In this document: positions 21,292-33,972 of the stretch, one piece after another
Layout: the number at the start of each line of letters is the position of its first letter
Position numbering within the stretch: the stretch's first letter is position 1
NCBI GenBank assembly: GCA_030998015.1
Contig: JARWMV010000249.1
Span: forward strand, 372,001-436,000
DNA length: 64,000 bases
Source: Ceratorhiza oryzae-sativae
Lineage: Eukaryota; Basidiomycota; Agaricomycetes; Cantharellales; Ceratobasidiaceae
Direction of reading: 5' to 3'
The notes under the pieces: generated by a model
Seen by the model: the letters and a program-made list of their open reading frames with translations, nothing else
Told to the model about the DNA's origin: nothing
Databases searched by the model: none
Made by a program: the position numbers and the translations under genes

Positions 21292-22724
21292 TTTGGCAAA
21301 GTTGCTGGCAGAACCTGTTGGTTTCAGCTCATTGATTCAGTGCTCAACAACCTGCAGGGCTGAAGGATCAGACTGATTGGCAAGGAATCCTGTCTAAAAT
21401 GCTTCCCAACTGTCTATAAGTGGATCCTGGTCTCCCCCAAGCAGTTTGTTGAGGTAGTACTGGCCCCACTGTTTGGGGATGCCCTCCTTCAGGTTCATCA
21501 GCACATACATGATCCTGGAATCATCTGTGGGAAAGCTGGAGAGGTTGTCAACAAGGCATGTTTTGCAGTCCAGCATGAGGGACTTTTCTGCATTCCCCCC
21601 TTCTTGCTGCCATACTGCTCCAGAGCAGGAATCTTTGACTTTGACTGAAGGGGAGCTGGTGTTTGCATTGCTGCACACAGCTTGCTCCAGAGGTTGTGTT
21701 AGGTCATGGGTGAGAACATGGGCAATGTTATTCATGGTGTGCACTTCCTCCTGATCTTTTGTCTCTTGTTCTGGTGCAGGAGTCCAATGGAGGCTGTAAG
21801 CACTGAGTGTCATGGGTTCTGGAGGTGCACTGGTGCACAAGGCAGGTGGAGAAACTGCTGGCCACTCTGCTGGCTGCTTTTCTGGTACTGTGGTGTTGCA
21901 AGAGATTTCTGTGATCACTGGGGTGGTGAAGAAGGTTGCGTTGCTTGGCTGGGAGGGTGTGGATATTCCTGTGGGTTGAACTCCAGCACACATTGATCTG
22001 CTGGACTCCTAGGTGCATGTAGACATTGTTTGTAGTCCTCCTCTCCACTGTGTTATGCCTTGGGCTGCCTAAGTGAGCCTCAGGGATCTTCTGACCCAAA
22101 TCTGGTTGGGATGGCATGGTCTCTGTATGCCAATCCAGTGACCAGTGATGGTTTGGGTGTGCTCTCTCCTGCTAGGGTGCTTGAGCAGACCAGAGTTTGT
22201 TGCTCTGGTTCCTTGACAAACCTGCTGATGTCTTGATGTATTTCTGTGAGGGCTGACATGATCCTTGCCTCCAATTCATGGATCTGGTTGTTGAGATTGA
22301 TTTGTAGCATTTCTAGCATCCCATGGAGTGCTGGGTGTTTGGAGCTGCTGCTCCTGGTGCCAATGAGATAGTCAAAGAGATGACCTAGTTTTTGATAGTC
22401 TTGTGGACCATACAGAAAGGCCTGTGCACTGTCTCAGGATGTGGTGGTGTCTGGTGTGCTCCCTGCTGGTGCAAGAGATGCAGCTGGGAGTAGTCAGGAG
22501 CTCCTGGCTGATAAAGTGGCCAATGCAGAGTGTTGTTTGGACAAAGTGTTGTAGGTGCAGAATTAATGCCTTGAGTTGTAGGTGTAGGTGATAGCAATGT
22601 GCTGATATGTATGGACTTCAGCAGTAAGCTTTTCATATGCTTGCACAAAATGACATTGGAATGGATGGTGGGGAATCTAGTCCAGAGTGATATGAGGCAA
22701 CAGCCTGATAAGAGCACTTTACAA
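21292..22724 (-). pseudogene. gypsy-1 5' untranslated region and gag N-terminal half
   Basis: Minus strand, directly downstream of the 5' LTR 22725-23107. It encodes a coiled-coil-like gag start (LQINLNNQIHELEARIMSAL, 22319-22080) and a gag core ending WGQYYLNKLLGGDQDPLIDS (21480-21394), then runs into the 10418 segment. A second copy of the same gag lies inverted at 24339-25345. Confidence 0.8.
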
Positions 22725-23107
22725 TGTCACAAACAACAGTTTGTAGAGAGCTGGGAGAATCCTTGGAAGGGGAATACTGGCTCTCATAGTAGTGGAATGG
22801 GTGAATAGACAAGGTACAGTGCTGTGGAGACCAGAGATGCTTCACAGACTTGCTTAAATACTATCTGGGGCTAATGTGACAAGTGACACATAAGCACAAG
22901 CAAAGGCTAGTGCAGTACAAGCAACAGGAAGCAAATATAAGCAAGTACAAGTGAGTAAAAGGTGAGGACAAGTGAGACAAACCAGAACAGGCAAAAATGG
23001 AAGCACAAGCACAAGTACACATTGCAAGGAGCAGGCAAACTTGAGGAAACAAGAGAGAGATATCACAAATTGAATCAATGAACACATCAGGAGCAAGGCT
23101 AATGACA
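22725..23107 (-). repeat. gypsy-1 5' LTR (LTR-X family)
   Basis: Minus-orientation LTR-X copy, TGTCACAAACAAC...AATGACA on the plus strand, followed directly by gypsy-1 leader and gag. Confidence 0.75.
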
Positions 23108-23300
23108 TGCAGCTTGTACCATGCTCTCCAAATTGTATTCAAGGAAGATTGTGAAGTGGCTCTGCTCTCCAGAATGCTTCACCAGGTCATTTCACCCATT
23201 CTAGTGCCCTGACACTATATTTCTTCATCCTTGGGCTCTCTTGCAGCTTTTACAACCCCCAGGACTACTCTCAACTGTCTTCAAGTTGTTGGTTGTGACA
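23108..23300 (+). repeat. LTR-X 3' fragment
   Basis: Forward copy lacking its 5' half, ending TTGGTTGTGACA. Bases 23301-23468 after it hold nothing I recognise. Confidence 0.6.
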
Positions 23301-23468
23301 TAATTGTCTCATGTCCATGATTGACTAGCTGATGTCTATCAGGGACACATGAGAACTCTGGGGCAGTTTTCTAGATAACACTACTAGCCAGCCATGCAGT
23401 TCCAGGCAAATCAACATGTAGACTCTCACAGAATCTGATAAAGGCACCAGGGACATGAGAACACCTTG

Positions 23469-23887
23469 TGTCACAAGCCTTGCTCCTGACATGTTCATAG
23501 ATTTCATCTGCAATATGTCTCTCTTATTTCCTTGATATTGTTCACTCTTTGTCATGTATACTTGTGCTTGTGCTTCTATTTTGCTTGTTCTCACATGTGT
23601 TGCTTGTTCTTGCTTGTTCTTGCTTGTTCTTGCTTAGACCTGCTTATATTCACCTCCAGGTACTTGTTCTGTGCTAGCTCCTGCTTTCAGTTATGTGTTG
23701 CCAGTCATATTGACACCAGAATAGTATTTAAGTGAGTCTGTGAAGTGTCTTTGGTCTCTAGAGCACTTCACCTTGTCATTTCACACCCCTTACTGCTCTA
23801 TGACCACCTGTCTTTGCCCAGAGCTCTCTTGCAGTACTTACAAATCTCAGGACTCATCCCAATCATCTCAAGTCATTGGTTGTGACA
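23469..23887 (+). mobile_element. Complete solo LTR-X with target duplication
   Basis: 419 bp, TGTCACAAGCCTTG...GGTTGTGACA, flanked by CCTTG on both sides (23464-23468, 23888-23892). It defines the ends of this LTR family. Confidence 0.9.
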
Positions 23888-23907
23888 CCTTGCTCTGCAG
23901 CCTTAAC

Positions 23908-24338
23908 TGTCACAAGCCTTGCCTCTGACATGATTGCCAAGTGTTCTATGTAATTCCTCTCTGAATTGGTTGTTTTTGACTTCCCTCTGCAATTGGTCCC
24001 TGTGCACATAGTTCTATTCTTGCTTTGATTTGCTTGCTTGCATTCTCCCTCATTTGTAAACACTTCCCCTCACTTGTACTGCACTTAGCTGGCTGGCTGT
24101 TGCTTAGTTAACTTGCAGCCAACTAGCTCTGACTTGTAGCTATGCACTGCTTGTACTTTGATCTGCAAATAGCATTTAAGCAAGTTTGTGAAGCTTCTCT
24201 GGTGTTCAGAATGCTTCACCTTGTTGTTTTACCCACTCTAACATTATGTGACAGGTTCCCCCCATCCCAGGGGACTCCTGGCAGCTCCTTTTACTCCTAG
24301 GACCACCACCAACTGTCTACAGGTTGTCAGTTGTGACA
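23908..24338 (+). repeat. LTR-X, 5' LTR of a second gypsy-1-type element
   Basis: About 430 bp, TGTCACAAGCCTTG...CAGTTGTGACA, followed by the same leader sequence that follows the gypsy-1 LTR (GTGAAGTATTCTGATTAGGC here). Confidence 0.8.
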
Positions 24339-25345
24339 TTGTGAAGTATTCTGATTAGGCTGCTGCCTCACATCATGGTGGAGTTCATTCCCCACTATCC
24401 ATTACAACGTGATTGTGTTTAAGCATATCAGTGACTTGCACCTCCAATCTTGTACATTTCAGCACATCACTATGACCTACACCCACAGCTCAGGGCATTG
24501 ATCTTGTGTCTGTGACATCATGTCCAAATAACACTCTGAAATAGCCCCTTCATTGGCCAAGAACTCCCCACTCCTCCCAGCTGCATCTATTGGACCTGTG
24601 TGGAGTGCACCAGGCACCACCACATCCTTGGACAGTGCACAGGACTTTCTGCATGGTCTAGAGGACTATCAAAAACTAGGTTGTCTCTTCAACTAGCTCA
24701 TTGGCACTAGGAGTGACAGCTGCAAAGCCCCAGTGCTTCATGGGATGCTAGAAACACTACAAAACAATCTCAACAACCAGATCCACGCATTGGAGGCAAG
24801 GATCATGTCAGCCCTCACAGAAATGCATCAAGACATCAGCAGACATGTGAAGGAGCCAGACCAGCACACTCTGGTCTGCTTAAGCACCCCCAGCAGGAGA
24901 AAGCACACCCAAACCATTGCAGGTCACTAGGTCAGTGTACAGAGACCATGCCATCCCAACAAGATTTGGGTCAGAAGATCCCTCAGGGTCACTCAGGCAG
25001 CCCAAGGTGGAACCCAGCACAGAGGAGGACAACAAACAATGTCTACATGCACCTAGAAGTCCAACAGATCAAAGTGCACTGGAGTTTGACCCCACAGGAA
25101 CATCCACACCCTCCCAGCCAAGCAAAGTGACCTTCTGCACCACCCCAGTGGTTGCAGAAATCTCTTGCAACTCCCCAGCACCAGAAATGCAGCCAGCAAA
25201 GCATCCAGCAGTTTCTCCTCCCTTGCACACCAGTGCACCTCCACAAAACATCACACTTGGCACTGATAGCAGCCATTGGACCCCTGCAACAGAGCAAGAG
25301 ATAAAAAAGCAGGTGGAAGTGCACAACATGAATAACATTGCCAAC
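24339..25345 (+). pseudogene. Second gypsy-1-type leader and gag N-terminus
   Basis: Plus strand. It encodes the same coiled-coil start (LQNNLNNQIHALEARIMSAL) and the YRDHAIPTRFGSEDP segment found inverted at 22319-22080, then the gag linker to NMNNIAN, where an inverted LTR-X at 25346 cuts it. A frame change lies near 24930. Confidence 0.8.
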
Positions 25346-25681
25346 TGTCACAACCAATGACTTGTGGACAGTAGGGATGAGACCTGTGCTTTTGAAAGTA
25401 CTGAAAAAGAGCTCAGGGATGAAGACAGGCAGTCTGAGAGCAGTAAGGGATATGGAATGTCAAGGTGAAGCACTCTGGAGATCACAGAAACTTCACAGAC
25501 TTGCTTAAATACAACGCAGTGCCAATATTGCAAGTGACATGTAACTACAAGCAAGGGCTAGTGTGGGTACAAGGAACAGGAAGTGAATCTGAATCAGTAT
25601 AAGCAAGTGTAAGCAAGACAAGCAGGAACAAGCAAGAATGGAAGCACATGTACTCATGGTGACAACAAGTGTGTGAAAGGC
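25346..25681 (-). repeat. LTR-X, inverted and truncated
   Basis: Begins TGTCACAACCAATGACTTG, the complement of the family 3' end, and is truncated at the LTR B boundary. Confidence 0.65.
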
Positions 25682-26988
25682 TGTTACAGGTCAGGGTACA
25701 CTTGAATATCTAGAGCTTAAGCAAATGTAGATATGTTAGTATACTCTAATTGTACTCAATACTTCTTAGACTAGTGTAAGAAGGCTCAAAGTAGTTGCAA
25801 TGCAATCAAGTAACACTCAAGGTAGTCTTAATCTTTCACAGTGTAAACTGACTAATTTATAGGTATAAAGAGCAACACTACTATGGTCAGGTTCCCTTAA
25901 ATATCTTAAATGTAGTTCAGCCCTAGTTGCTTGGACTAACTGATACTAATCTTAATACTGGACTTAAGCAATAGCTTATGGGATAGATGGTGGGCTGCCT
26001 AATGTGTGTACTTCCTCAGCTACAGGTACTTAGATTTCCTCTAATAGCTGGTACTTACTGTCATGCTCAATCAGGCAATATTGTATCCTTATATATCTCT
26101 GTATGTAAGATACAATGACTCAGACAGTATATAACTAATATGGTACTTTATTCCTCAGTACTAGTTATATAAGAAATCACACACAGACAAGAGAAATAGA
26201 AAGAGAAAAGAAACCAATAACTGGTCTGGGTTGAGTAGAGGAGGGAAGGTGGTCTGGAAGGGCCTCAGAGGAGGTCCTTTTATACCCTGAGGAGGGCATT
26301 CCAGAGCAAAATAGATGCATGCATGCTAGTGCAATCATCAAAAGAGGGTACTGCTATACTTGGGGTACACCCTAGCCCAGTATAGGATAAGAGAGTAAAG
26401 ACAGGATGTGGATTGAAGGCATTGATGCATCTGAGACCTGCTATTGGGTTGTAGATCATATTATCATAGTATATACATGTAATGAACAGAGGCTACATCT
26501 CAGTGAGTCATGAAGTGAGTCAGAGAAGCTTCTGGATCAATTTGGAAGGCTCTCCTGACTCACTGGAGTCATTAGATCTTGATTGATGGTCCAGTAAGAT
26601 TCTAATGATCTTTGGGCCATTCTGGTGTGAGAATCTGGTGGATCATGATAATCTTCAGGCAGCAGATACCGCCAAAGATTAGCTATCGATAGAGCATAAG
26701 GTCACTTTGATAGCATAAGCGGTTGTCAAGATATGAGTGGTGTGATGTTGTAATCAATATCTCCTGATAAGAGGAAATATCGTAACCTCTATATCTCTCT
26801 GAGTTCTTAAGATAAAATCACAATAAAATATGCATTGGAAAGAGGAGATTTTGTACTATTTAATAGAACACAAATAATACAAATTCAGATGCATACAAAT
26901 TCATTTAATTTCAAGAAAATTACAGAGGCATTGCTTGAGGTTGGCAAAGCAGACTAAAATAATAGAAAAATGTTAGTGATCCATAACA
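25682..26988 (-). repeat. LTR B of the 1.31-kb family
   Basis: Reverse complement of LTR A's family (TGTTACAGGTCAGGGTACAC ... CCATAACA). Flanks (AAGGC and AGGAG) do not match, so this is not a simple insertion. Many C-to-T type differences from copies A and E. Confidence 0.85.
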
Positions 26989-28715
26989 AGGAGCTGGAGG
27001 AATTGGTAACAATAACAACCAAAATAATCAACCTCATCTAGACATGACACTTAAGCCTGAAGTGATACCAGAGTATGATGGTGATCCAGATAAATTATAT
27101 GAATGGATAGACCAAATTAGTTTATATATGGCCATGGGTCTAAATGAGAACAACAGGCTCACCCTGACTATCCCATTCAGGTTTACTGGAGATGCTAAAC
27201 AGTGGTGGTATCAGTTCAATGAGGAACAAAGGTTTAGAATGTCTACAGATTAGAATCAGATGAGAGCTTGCTTAATTAATTTCTTTTGGACTCCTAATTG
27301 GATTACCAGGGCTAGGAACAAAGCTTTGGCTGCCAGGTTTAAGGATTCTGTCAACAATAAAGAAACTGCTTGACATGGTTGAAGACTGGGATGACCTTAC
27401 TATCATTGCTGAAGTAGCTAGGTCAGCTCCTACACAATGGAGAACTATAGCCAACCATGAGGACGTTGCAGACTGGTCCACTTATGTGATTAGAATCAAG
27501 GAACAAAAAGATTTATTGCAAGACTGGCCTCACCATGTGAACAACCAAGATACCTATGACACAGTCAAGGAGGTGATCAAAGCTTTGAAGGCTGAAAAGC
27601 ATCAGAAAAATCATGGTCACAAAGCTAGTGCTCATGCAGTAAATTCTTCTAACCCTAAATTCAAGGCTTAGCAGCCTGATAAGTTCAAAGCCTTCAAGAG
27701 GCCCTTCCCTGCAGACAATTCTAATGTTTCTAAACATAAGAAAGGGACTCCTAAAGCTAGAGGAATGAGAGGCTGTATTCATTGTGGAAGTCTTATGCAC
27801 TATGACAAGGAATGCAAGCAAAATAAGTCTAATGCTAACAATGTCCAAGTTTGTTTTGCTGAAACTGCTGAAGCTGAACAAACTGCTTATGTTGAATATG
27901 AAGCTGCTTGTAATGATTCTGACCATGAACCATCTGAAGACCAAGAGGATGAATCTGACTCTTCTAGTTCTTCTTCTGACTTGGATTTTTGATTTATTCC
28001 CAGCCTTTTGAATCTAATGAGACAGAGGACTTGGAAGTAAATGCAGATGACCAGGATATACAGGCTGTACACAATTATAACGCATTAGCAAATCAAACAA
28101 TGGCTACCAAATCATTTTCTATTCAATTATCTACTAGAAATGAGCCTCTTGACCTTAAATTAATCCTGGAGGATAAAACTATTATTCTTAAAGAGGTGAT
28201 GGAACATGCTTCAGGAACTCATTTCTTGGGAACTAAACCTACAGTAGCTATGGCTAGGGTAGGGAATGAAGAAGGCTTAGCAGAAATTACTGTTGACTCA
28301 GGCTCTGATATTACCCTGATTAGGTATAATTTCCTGACTAGCCTGAAACAACCTCCTAAAGATAAATCTGGCCAAAAGATAAATCTTATTCATGTGACTG
28401 GTAAAACTTGTATTACAGGATATGTAGTATTAGACTTAACCTTCCCTACTAAGGATGGACCTGTAAAGATGCAGGTAGAAGCCTATGTAGGGAAAGGAAT
28501 GAAAGTACCTTGCATTCTGGGTAATGACTTTTCTAACCAATATAGAATCTCTTTAGATTGCCTCTCCTCTCCACACTGAATACTCTTTGGCAGCTCTGGT
28601 AGGTCTGCTGAAGTAATTGAATTAGAAACTGAACCAAGATTGTATGAAGCTGGAAATGTATTTGAAGTTTACACTAGACCAGACTTCAAGACAAGCTTAG
28701 AGAGAAGAGCCTTTC
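26989..28715 (+). pseudogene. gypsy-Z gag and protease
   Basis: A third gypsy lineage. The gag core starts abruptly at LTR B (GAGGIGNNNNQNNQPHLD, then EVIPEYDGDPDKLYEWIDQI), followed by a CCHC knuckle CIHCGSLMHYDKEC (27776-27817) and a protease with an intact active site VDSGSDITLI (about 28292-28321). Stops lie at 27253, 27375 and 27671. It ends at LTR C with the RT domain missing. Confidence 0.8.
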
Positions 28716-30027
28716 TGTTATGGATCACTAACATTTTTCTATTATTTTAGTCTGCTTTGCCAACCTCAAGCAATACCTCCGTAATTTTCTTGAAAATAAA
28801 TGAATTTGTATGCATCTGAATTTGTATTATTTGTGTTCTATTAAATAGTACAAAATCTCCTCTTTCCAATGCATATTTTATCGTGATTTTATCTTAAGAA
28901 CTCAGAGAGATATAGAGGTTGCAATATTTCCTCTTGTCAGGAGATATTGATTACAACATCACACTGCTCATATCTTGGCAACCGCTTATGCTATCAAAGC
29001 GATCTTATGCTCTATTGAAAGCTAATCTTTGGCGGTATCTGCTGCCCGAAGATCGTTGTGATCCACCAGATCCTTGCACCAGAATAGTCCAAAGATCATT
29101 AGAATCTTACTGGACCATTAATCAAGATCTAATGACTCCAGTGAGTCAGGAGAGCCTTCCAAATTGATCCAGAAGCTTCTCTGACTCACTTCATGACTCA
29201 CTGAGATGTAACCTCCATTCATTACATGTATATACTATGATAATATGATCTACAACCCAATAGCAGGTCTCAGATGCATCAATGCCTTCAATCCACATCC
29301 TGTCTTTACTCTCTTATCCTATACTGGGCTAGGGTGTACCCCAAGTATAGCAGTACCCTCTTTTGATGATTGCACTGGCATGCATGTATCTATTTGGCTC
29401 TGGAATGCCCTCCTCAGGGTATAAAAGGACCTCCTCTGAGGCCCTTCCAGACCACCCTCTCCTCCTACTCTTACTCAACCCAGACCAGTTATTGGTTTCT
29501 TTTCTCTTTCTATTTCTCTTGTCTGTGTGTGATTTCTTATATAATTAGTACTGAGGAATAAAGTACCATATTAGTTATATACTGTCTGAGTTATTGTATC
29601 TTATATACAGAGATATATAAGGATACAATATTGCCTGATTGAGCATGACATTAAGTACCAGCTATTAGAGGAAATCTAAGTACCTGTAGCTGAGGAAGTA
29701 CATGCATTAGGCAGCCCACCATCAATCCTATCAGCTATTGCTTAAGTCTAGTATTAAGATTAGTATCAGTTAGTCCAAGCAACTAGGGCTGAACTACATT
29801 TAAGATATCTAAGGGAACCTGATCATAGTAGTGTTGCTCTTTATACCTATAAATTAGTCAGTTTACACTGTGAAAGATTAAGACTACCTTGAGTGTTATT
29901 TGATTGCCTTACAACTACTTTGAGCCTTCTTACTCTAGTCTAAGAAGTATTGAGTACAATTAGAGTATACTAACATATCTACATTTGCTTAAGCTCTAGA
30001 TATTCTAGTGTACCCTGACCTGTAACA
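28716..30027 (+). repeat. LTR C of the 1.31-kb family
   Basis: 1312 bp, TGTTATGGATCAC...CCTGTAACA. Flanking 5-mers (CTTTC, GAATG) do not match, and the host element Z lacks its RT palm exactly here. This suggests recombination between two insertions rather than a plain solo LTR. Confidence 0.85.
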
Positions 30028-31558
30028 GAATGTCTAGTGAAAATGGGATAAATTGAAATCCCATACTTTCAAACTAGCTAAGCTAGTCCTAGCCAATGCA
30101 CCAGTTCTCTCTTACCCAATACCAGGGATGCCCTATATGCTTTATACTGATGCATGTGACTTTGGAATAGCTACTATTTTACAGCAAATTCAAACCATGA
30201 AACTTCAGGACCTGAAAGGAACTAGATTTTATGATCAATGTAAGAAAGCTCACCAAGAAGGGTTACCTGTCCCCAGGTTTATCACACCTGACTCCAAAGG
30301 AAAGGTCATCCTGACTGGGGGGGCTGATGGTACTGAAACATTTGACTATGAAGATACCTGGAATGAGGACTTTGAAGAAACTCAAGTACACATAGAGCAA
30401 GTCATTGCCTACTGGTCAAGACTCCTGAAGTCAGCTGAGACAAGGTATTCAGCCACTGAGAGAGGAGCTCTAGGTGTAAGATGATGGTCTAGTGAAATTC
30501 CACATGTATCTTGAAGGAGCTAAAGTTGTAGTAGTGTCAGATCATGCTGCCCTTAAATGGAGTAAGACTTACCAAACTGTGAACAGAAGACTATCTGGCT
30601 ATGGCATAGTAATAGCAGCCTTTCCAGACTTAGTAATAGTTCACAGAGCAGGCAAAGTCCATACTAATGTTGACCCAATCTCTAGACTAAGAAGAAGGAT
30701 TCCTAGACAAGATGGACCTTTAGCAGACCTATCAACCCCTCTTACCTTTAACAATGACACAGAAGATGCCTTGAAGAATCTTTACCAAAAAATAGGTGTA
30801 CACTTTGAGAAGGATTTGCTAGTCCAATCCACTATGTGTGCTTTAACCAATGAGGAAAAGCCTTCCAAAGGTTTTAAGACAAAGTTTAAGGTAAGAAACA
30901 AAGTATATAAATCTAATGTCTCTCTTGCTACATCAGGTTTGAATGAGCTACACATCAGCATTAATGAGTGCAAAGTTAACTGCTTTTATGAAGCATACAC
31001 TAATGATCCCCATTTTGCTGATGTACTCAAGAAACTGCAAGGTGAGTATGATCATCTAAATCCACCTTATAAACAATACAGGATTGGAGAAAATGGTCTT
31101 ATTTACTTTTGCAGAGATGACAATTACAAGTTGTGTGTCCCTAAAGACTTACAGAAGGAAGTAGTAGCTGAAATACATGACTCTCTTCAAGAAGGAGCTC
31201 ATGCAGGCTACCATAGGACCTACAATAAAGTAGCCTCTACCTACTACTGGCCTAAGATGGTACAAGTCATTAAGGAATATGTGTGCACTTGTGATATTTG
31301 TCAAAAGGCTAAGCCTAAAAGACATGGACAAAGAGGTTTTATTCAATCTATTCCAATTCCTTGTCAGCCTTTTGAAGCGTAACCATGGATTTTATAATGG
31401 ATCTTCCTCCTAGCAATGGATTTAATGCCTACTAACTATAGTTGATAAATTAACTAAGTATGCACTCTCTATCCCTTGCAATACTTCTATCAATGAGGAA
31501 GAGACTGCCAAACTATTCCATGCACATATATGGACTGAGCATGGTCTTCCAAGACAGG
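30028..31558 (+). pseudogene. gypsy-Z RNase H and integrase N-terminal half
   Basis: RNase H begins with the family-typical ANAPVLSYPIPGMPYMLYTDA and GIATILQQ (TDA box), then an ERGALGVR segment before a stop near 30482. Integrase follows with HHCC residues (EIHDSLQEGAHAGYHR ... CTCDICQKAKPK) and the first core Asp (TMDFIMDLPP, about 31387-31416). The core is interrupted at 31559 by a hAT-like insertion and resumes at 34586. Confidence 0.8.
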
Positions 31559-32388
31559 TAAGGGTGCTGTGCCAGGCTCCTGCAGATGGAATGTGCAGGA
31601 ATTCTGTATGAAAATCCAGCATATTCCAGTGCTGCAGGAGACAGAGACAGTGCAGGAATTGCCCCAGGGGTGCCAGGGTCCTGGGCAGAGTCCTGCAGCT
31701 CCTGCATTCCTGCATTCCTGCAGACTGGCATTCCTGCACCAGTGCATGACCCACACCATTTGTAGCATTCAATACATTGTTAAATGCATAGAGTTCAGCA
31801 GATTTGAATGATATATACATCATATCTTAGAGCTCAAAACCAAGTGAGATTGATGCATATTGGTCTTGGGAAAATCATCAGTGGTAAGTGCAACCACCCA
31901 TGTTCCCCAAAATAAGTGTTGAACAGGGACATAGATATACCATTCAACTCGTCTTGCTGAGAGGAATTGAATGAGCCTACTTATACCTCAATCAGATGTC
32001 TCTTTGAGGAGGTACACACAATATACACAGGGTTAGCCCCTGAACAGCACCACAAGCACTAGTGAAACTAGCCATGGAAACATTGCTCCCCTGTTATAAA
32101 TGGATGCCAACCACCCATGAGATGCCGAATGCAAAAAATTAGCATGATTGGAGTAGTATCAGTTGGTAAAATCAAGGGAACATATGCCCTGGAGTCTCAA
32201 AACACCCTTAAATCACCTTGGCACAAGTGCACACTTCATTACAGGCTTTCTGAGCATCAAAGATTGACCACAAGGCACATATTACCCTAGTTAGCATGTC
32301 TGGTGTCCTTAAAAATAGTACATTAATATAAATTTCCAATTATGTACAGCTTTTCAGCTTGGATGTCACCAGAACATATGAACACATA

Positions 32389-33972
32389 CACTGCACAGAA
32401 AAATGATTGCAGCATGTGACAGAAAATCAATTGTTCTCAACTCCAGAGACAGTTACTACATTTTGTGTACATGCATCAGTGCGAGTCAAGAGAGCAGTAC
32501 AATAGACACATAAAGCAAAAACAACAAGCAAAATCAATGAGTTGGATGACAAGAAATAAAAGAAATAAGGTTGGGTTTGCTGCAATCATTTTGCATGATG
32601 TAAGCAACCTGAACTGCTTATGGTTCACTATGACTGTTTTTTTCTTTTCTAGAGCTAATCTACCTGATTTTTTGATGCATTGGTGGCCACTATATAACCC
32701 TTGAAGTGTGCTCATATAATCCTCCTGAAACAGAAAGGTCTGACTGACTGCTGTGGCTAGCAGGCTGAATGGGGTACATGACACTAATGTTGGTCAAATC
32801 TGGTCTAGCTATTTACATGGTGACAATATCTTTACACCAAATAAAAGTACTGGCCATCCATGTAAACTAGATGAATCTGAGGGCTGCTGGGCTGCATTGC
32901 TGATGTCTTGTGGTGTTGTCAAGACTGCAGCTGATCTTAAATGCAACTTTTCCCCCCATGTTAGCACTGATATGCTCCAATGGCAACTAAACAAGCTTGG
33001 TTTTGTGTCTATTGTCAACGTAGGGTTCCATTCCTCAATTGCAAGAAGCATTTGAGGCAGCTGCACTGGGGGTGGTTGCATTTGACTTGGGACAAGGTAG
33101 ACTGGTCTAAAATTCATTTTTCAGATGAGTCCAAGTTCTTTGTTTTTGGGGTTGGAGGGCCAGGTATCTACTATAAGAAGGTTGGTGACCCAGCAAAGCC
33201 AGAACATATGAAGCAAGTTGTCCAACATGGCAGTGGTCATGTTATGGTTTGGGGGTATATTACAGCAGAGGGTGTTGGTCAATTGCACCTTATAGATGGC
33301 ATGCTTACAGCAATCAAATACACCAAAATCCTTTCCACTGAATTCTTCTGCCCCCTGCTCAAATCCTGCATTTGTCCTTTGTCAGTAATCTTCCAGCAAG
33401 ACAACAATCCAAAGCATATGGCTCAAGTGACCAAAAAGTGGCTCCTTGATTGTCAACTCAGGGTTCTTCCCTGGCCATCAAACAGCCCAGATATGAACCC
33501 AATCAAGCATGTTTGGTCTTATCTCAACACCACTGTTCATGCTGAACAGCCCCAGCCAACAAATTGCTGGGAGCTGTGGGAGGCTCTGGAGCAGCACTGG
33601 TACAAAATTCATGCTCAATATATATGCAATCTCTATAAGTCAATGCCCTGCTGTGTTGCAGTGCTGGTGAAGGCAAAAGGTGGGCACACTAAGTACTGAA
33701 CAGTATGCTTGAATGTGAGTACCTTTGTTGCTTTTTTTGAATATCAGGATGACTTGCTTACATCATGCAAAATGATTGCAACAAACCCAATCTTATTTCT
33801 TTTATTTCTTGTCATCCAACTTATCGATTTTGCTGGTTGTTTTTGTTTTATGCAGCTATTGTTCTGCTCTCTCCAGTTGCACTGACGTATGTACATGAAA
33901 TGTAGTAACTGTCTCTGGAGTCAAGAATGATTGATTTTCTGTCATGTGCTGCAATCATTTTGCTGTGCAGTG
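32389..33972 (+). mobile_element. Tc1-like transposon (Tc1-a) with ~220-bp terminal inverted repeats
   Basis: Ends CACTGCACAG...CTGTGCAGTG. The left ~220 bases match the reverse complement of the right ~220 at most positions (e.g. GTTGGATGACAAGAAATAAA in both arms). A TA precedes the left end; the right flank reads TC, so the TA duplication is altered on that side. It is nested in the hAT-like element. Confidence 0.85.
32750..33699 (+). pseudogene. Tc1-a transposase, frameshifted and missing the catalytic Glu
   Basis: The N-terminal DNA-binding half (to about 33015) and the C-terminal catalytic half (to 33699) are in different frames, joined near 33017-33030. DDE motif: FSDESKF (first Asp) and FQQDNNPKH (second Asp) are present, but the third residue in SPDMNPIKHVW is Lys where Tc1 transposases have Glu (NPIEHVW). 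Not functional on two counts. Confidence 0.85.

Noticed and set aside
25675..28716. GAAAGGC just left of LTR B and GCCTTTC just left of LTR C, suggesting an LTR-mediated inversion of the segment between them.
   Set aside because: gypsy-Z gag-protease between the LTRs is collinear and in the same orientation as RNase H/integrase to the right, so no inversion is needed. Seven matching bases may be chance.
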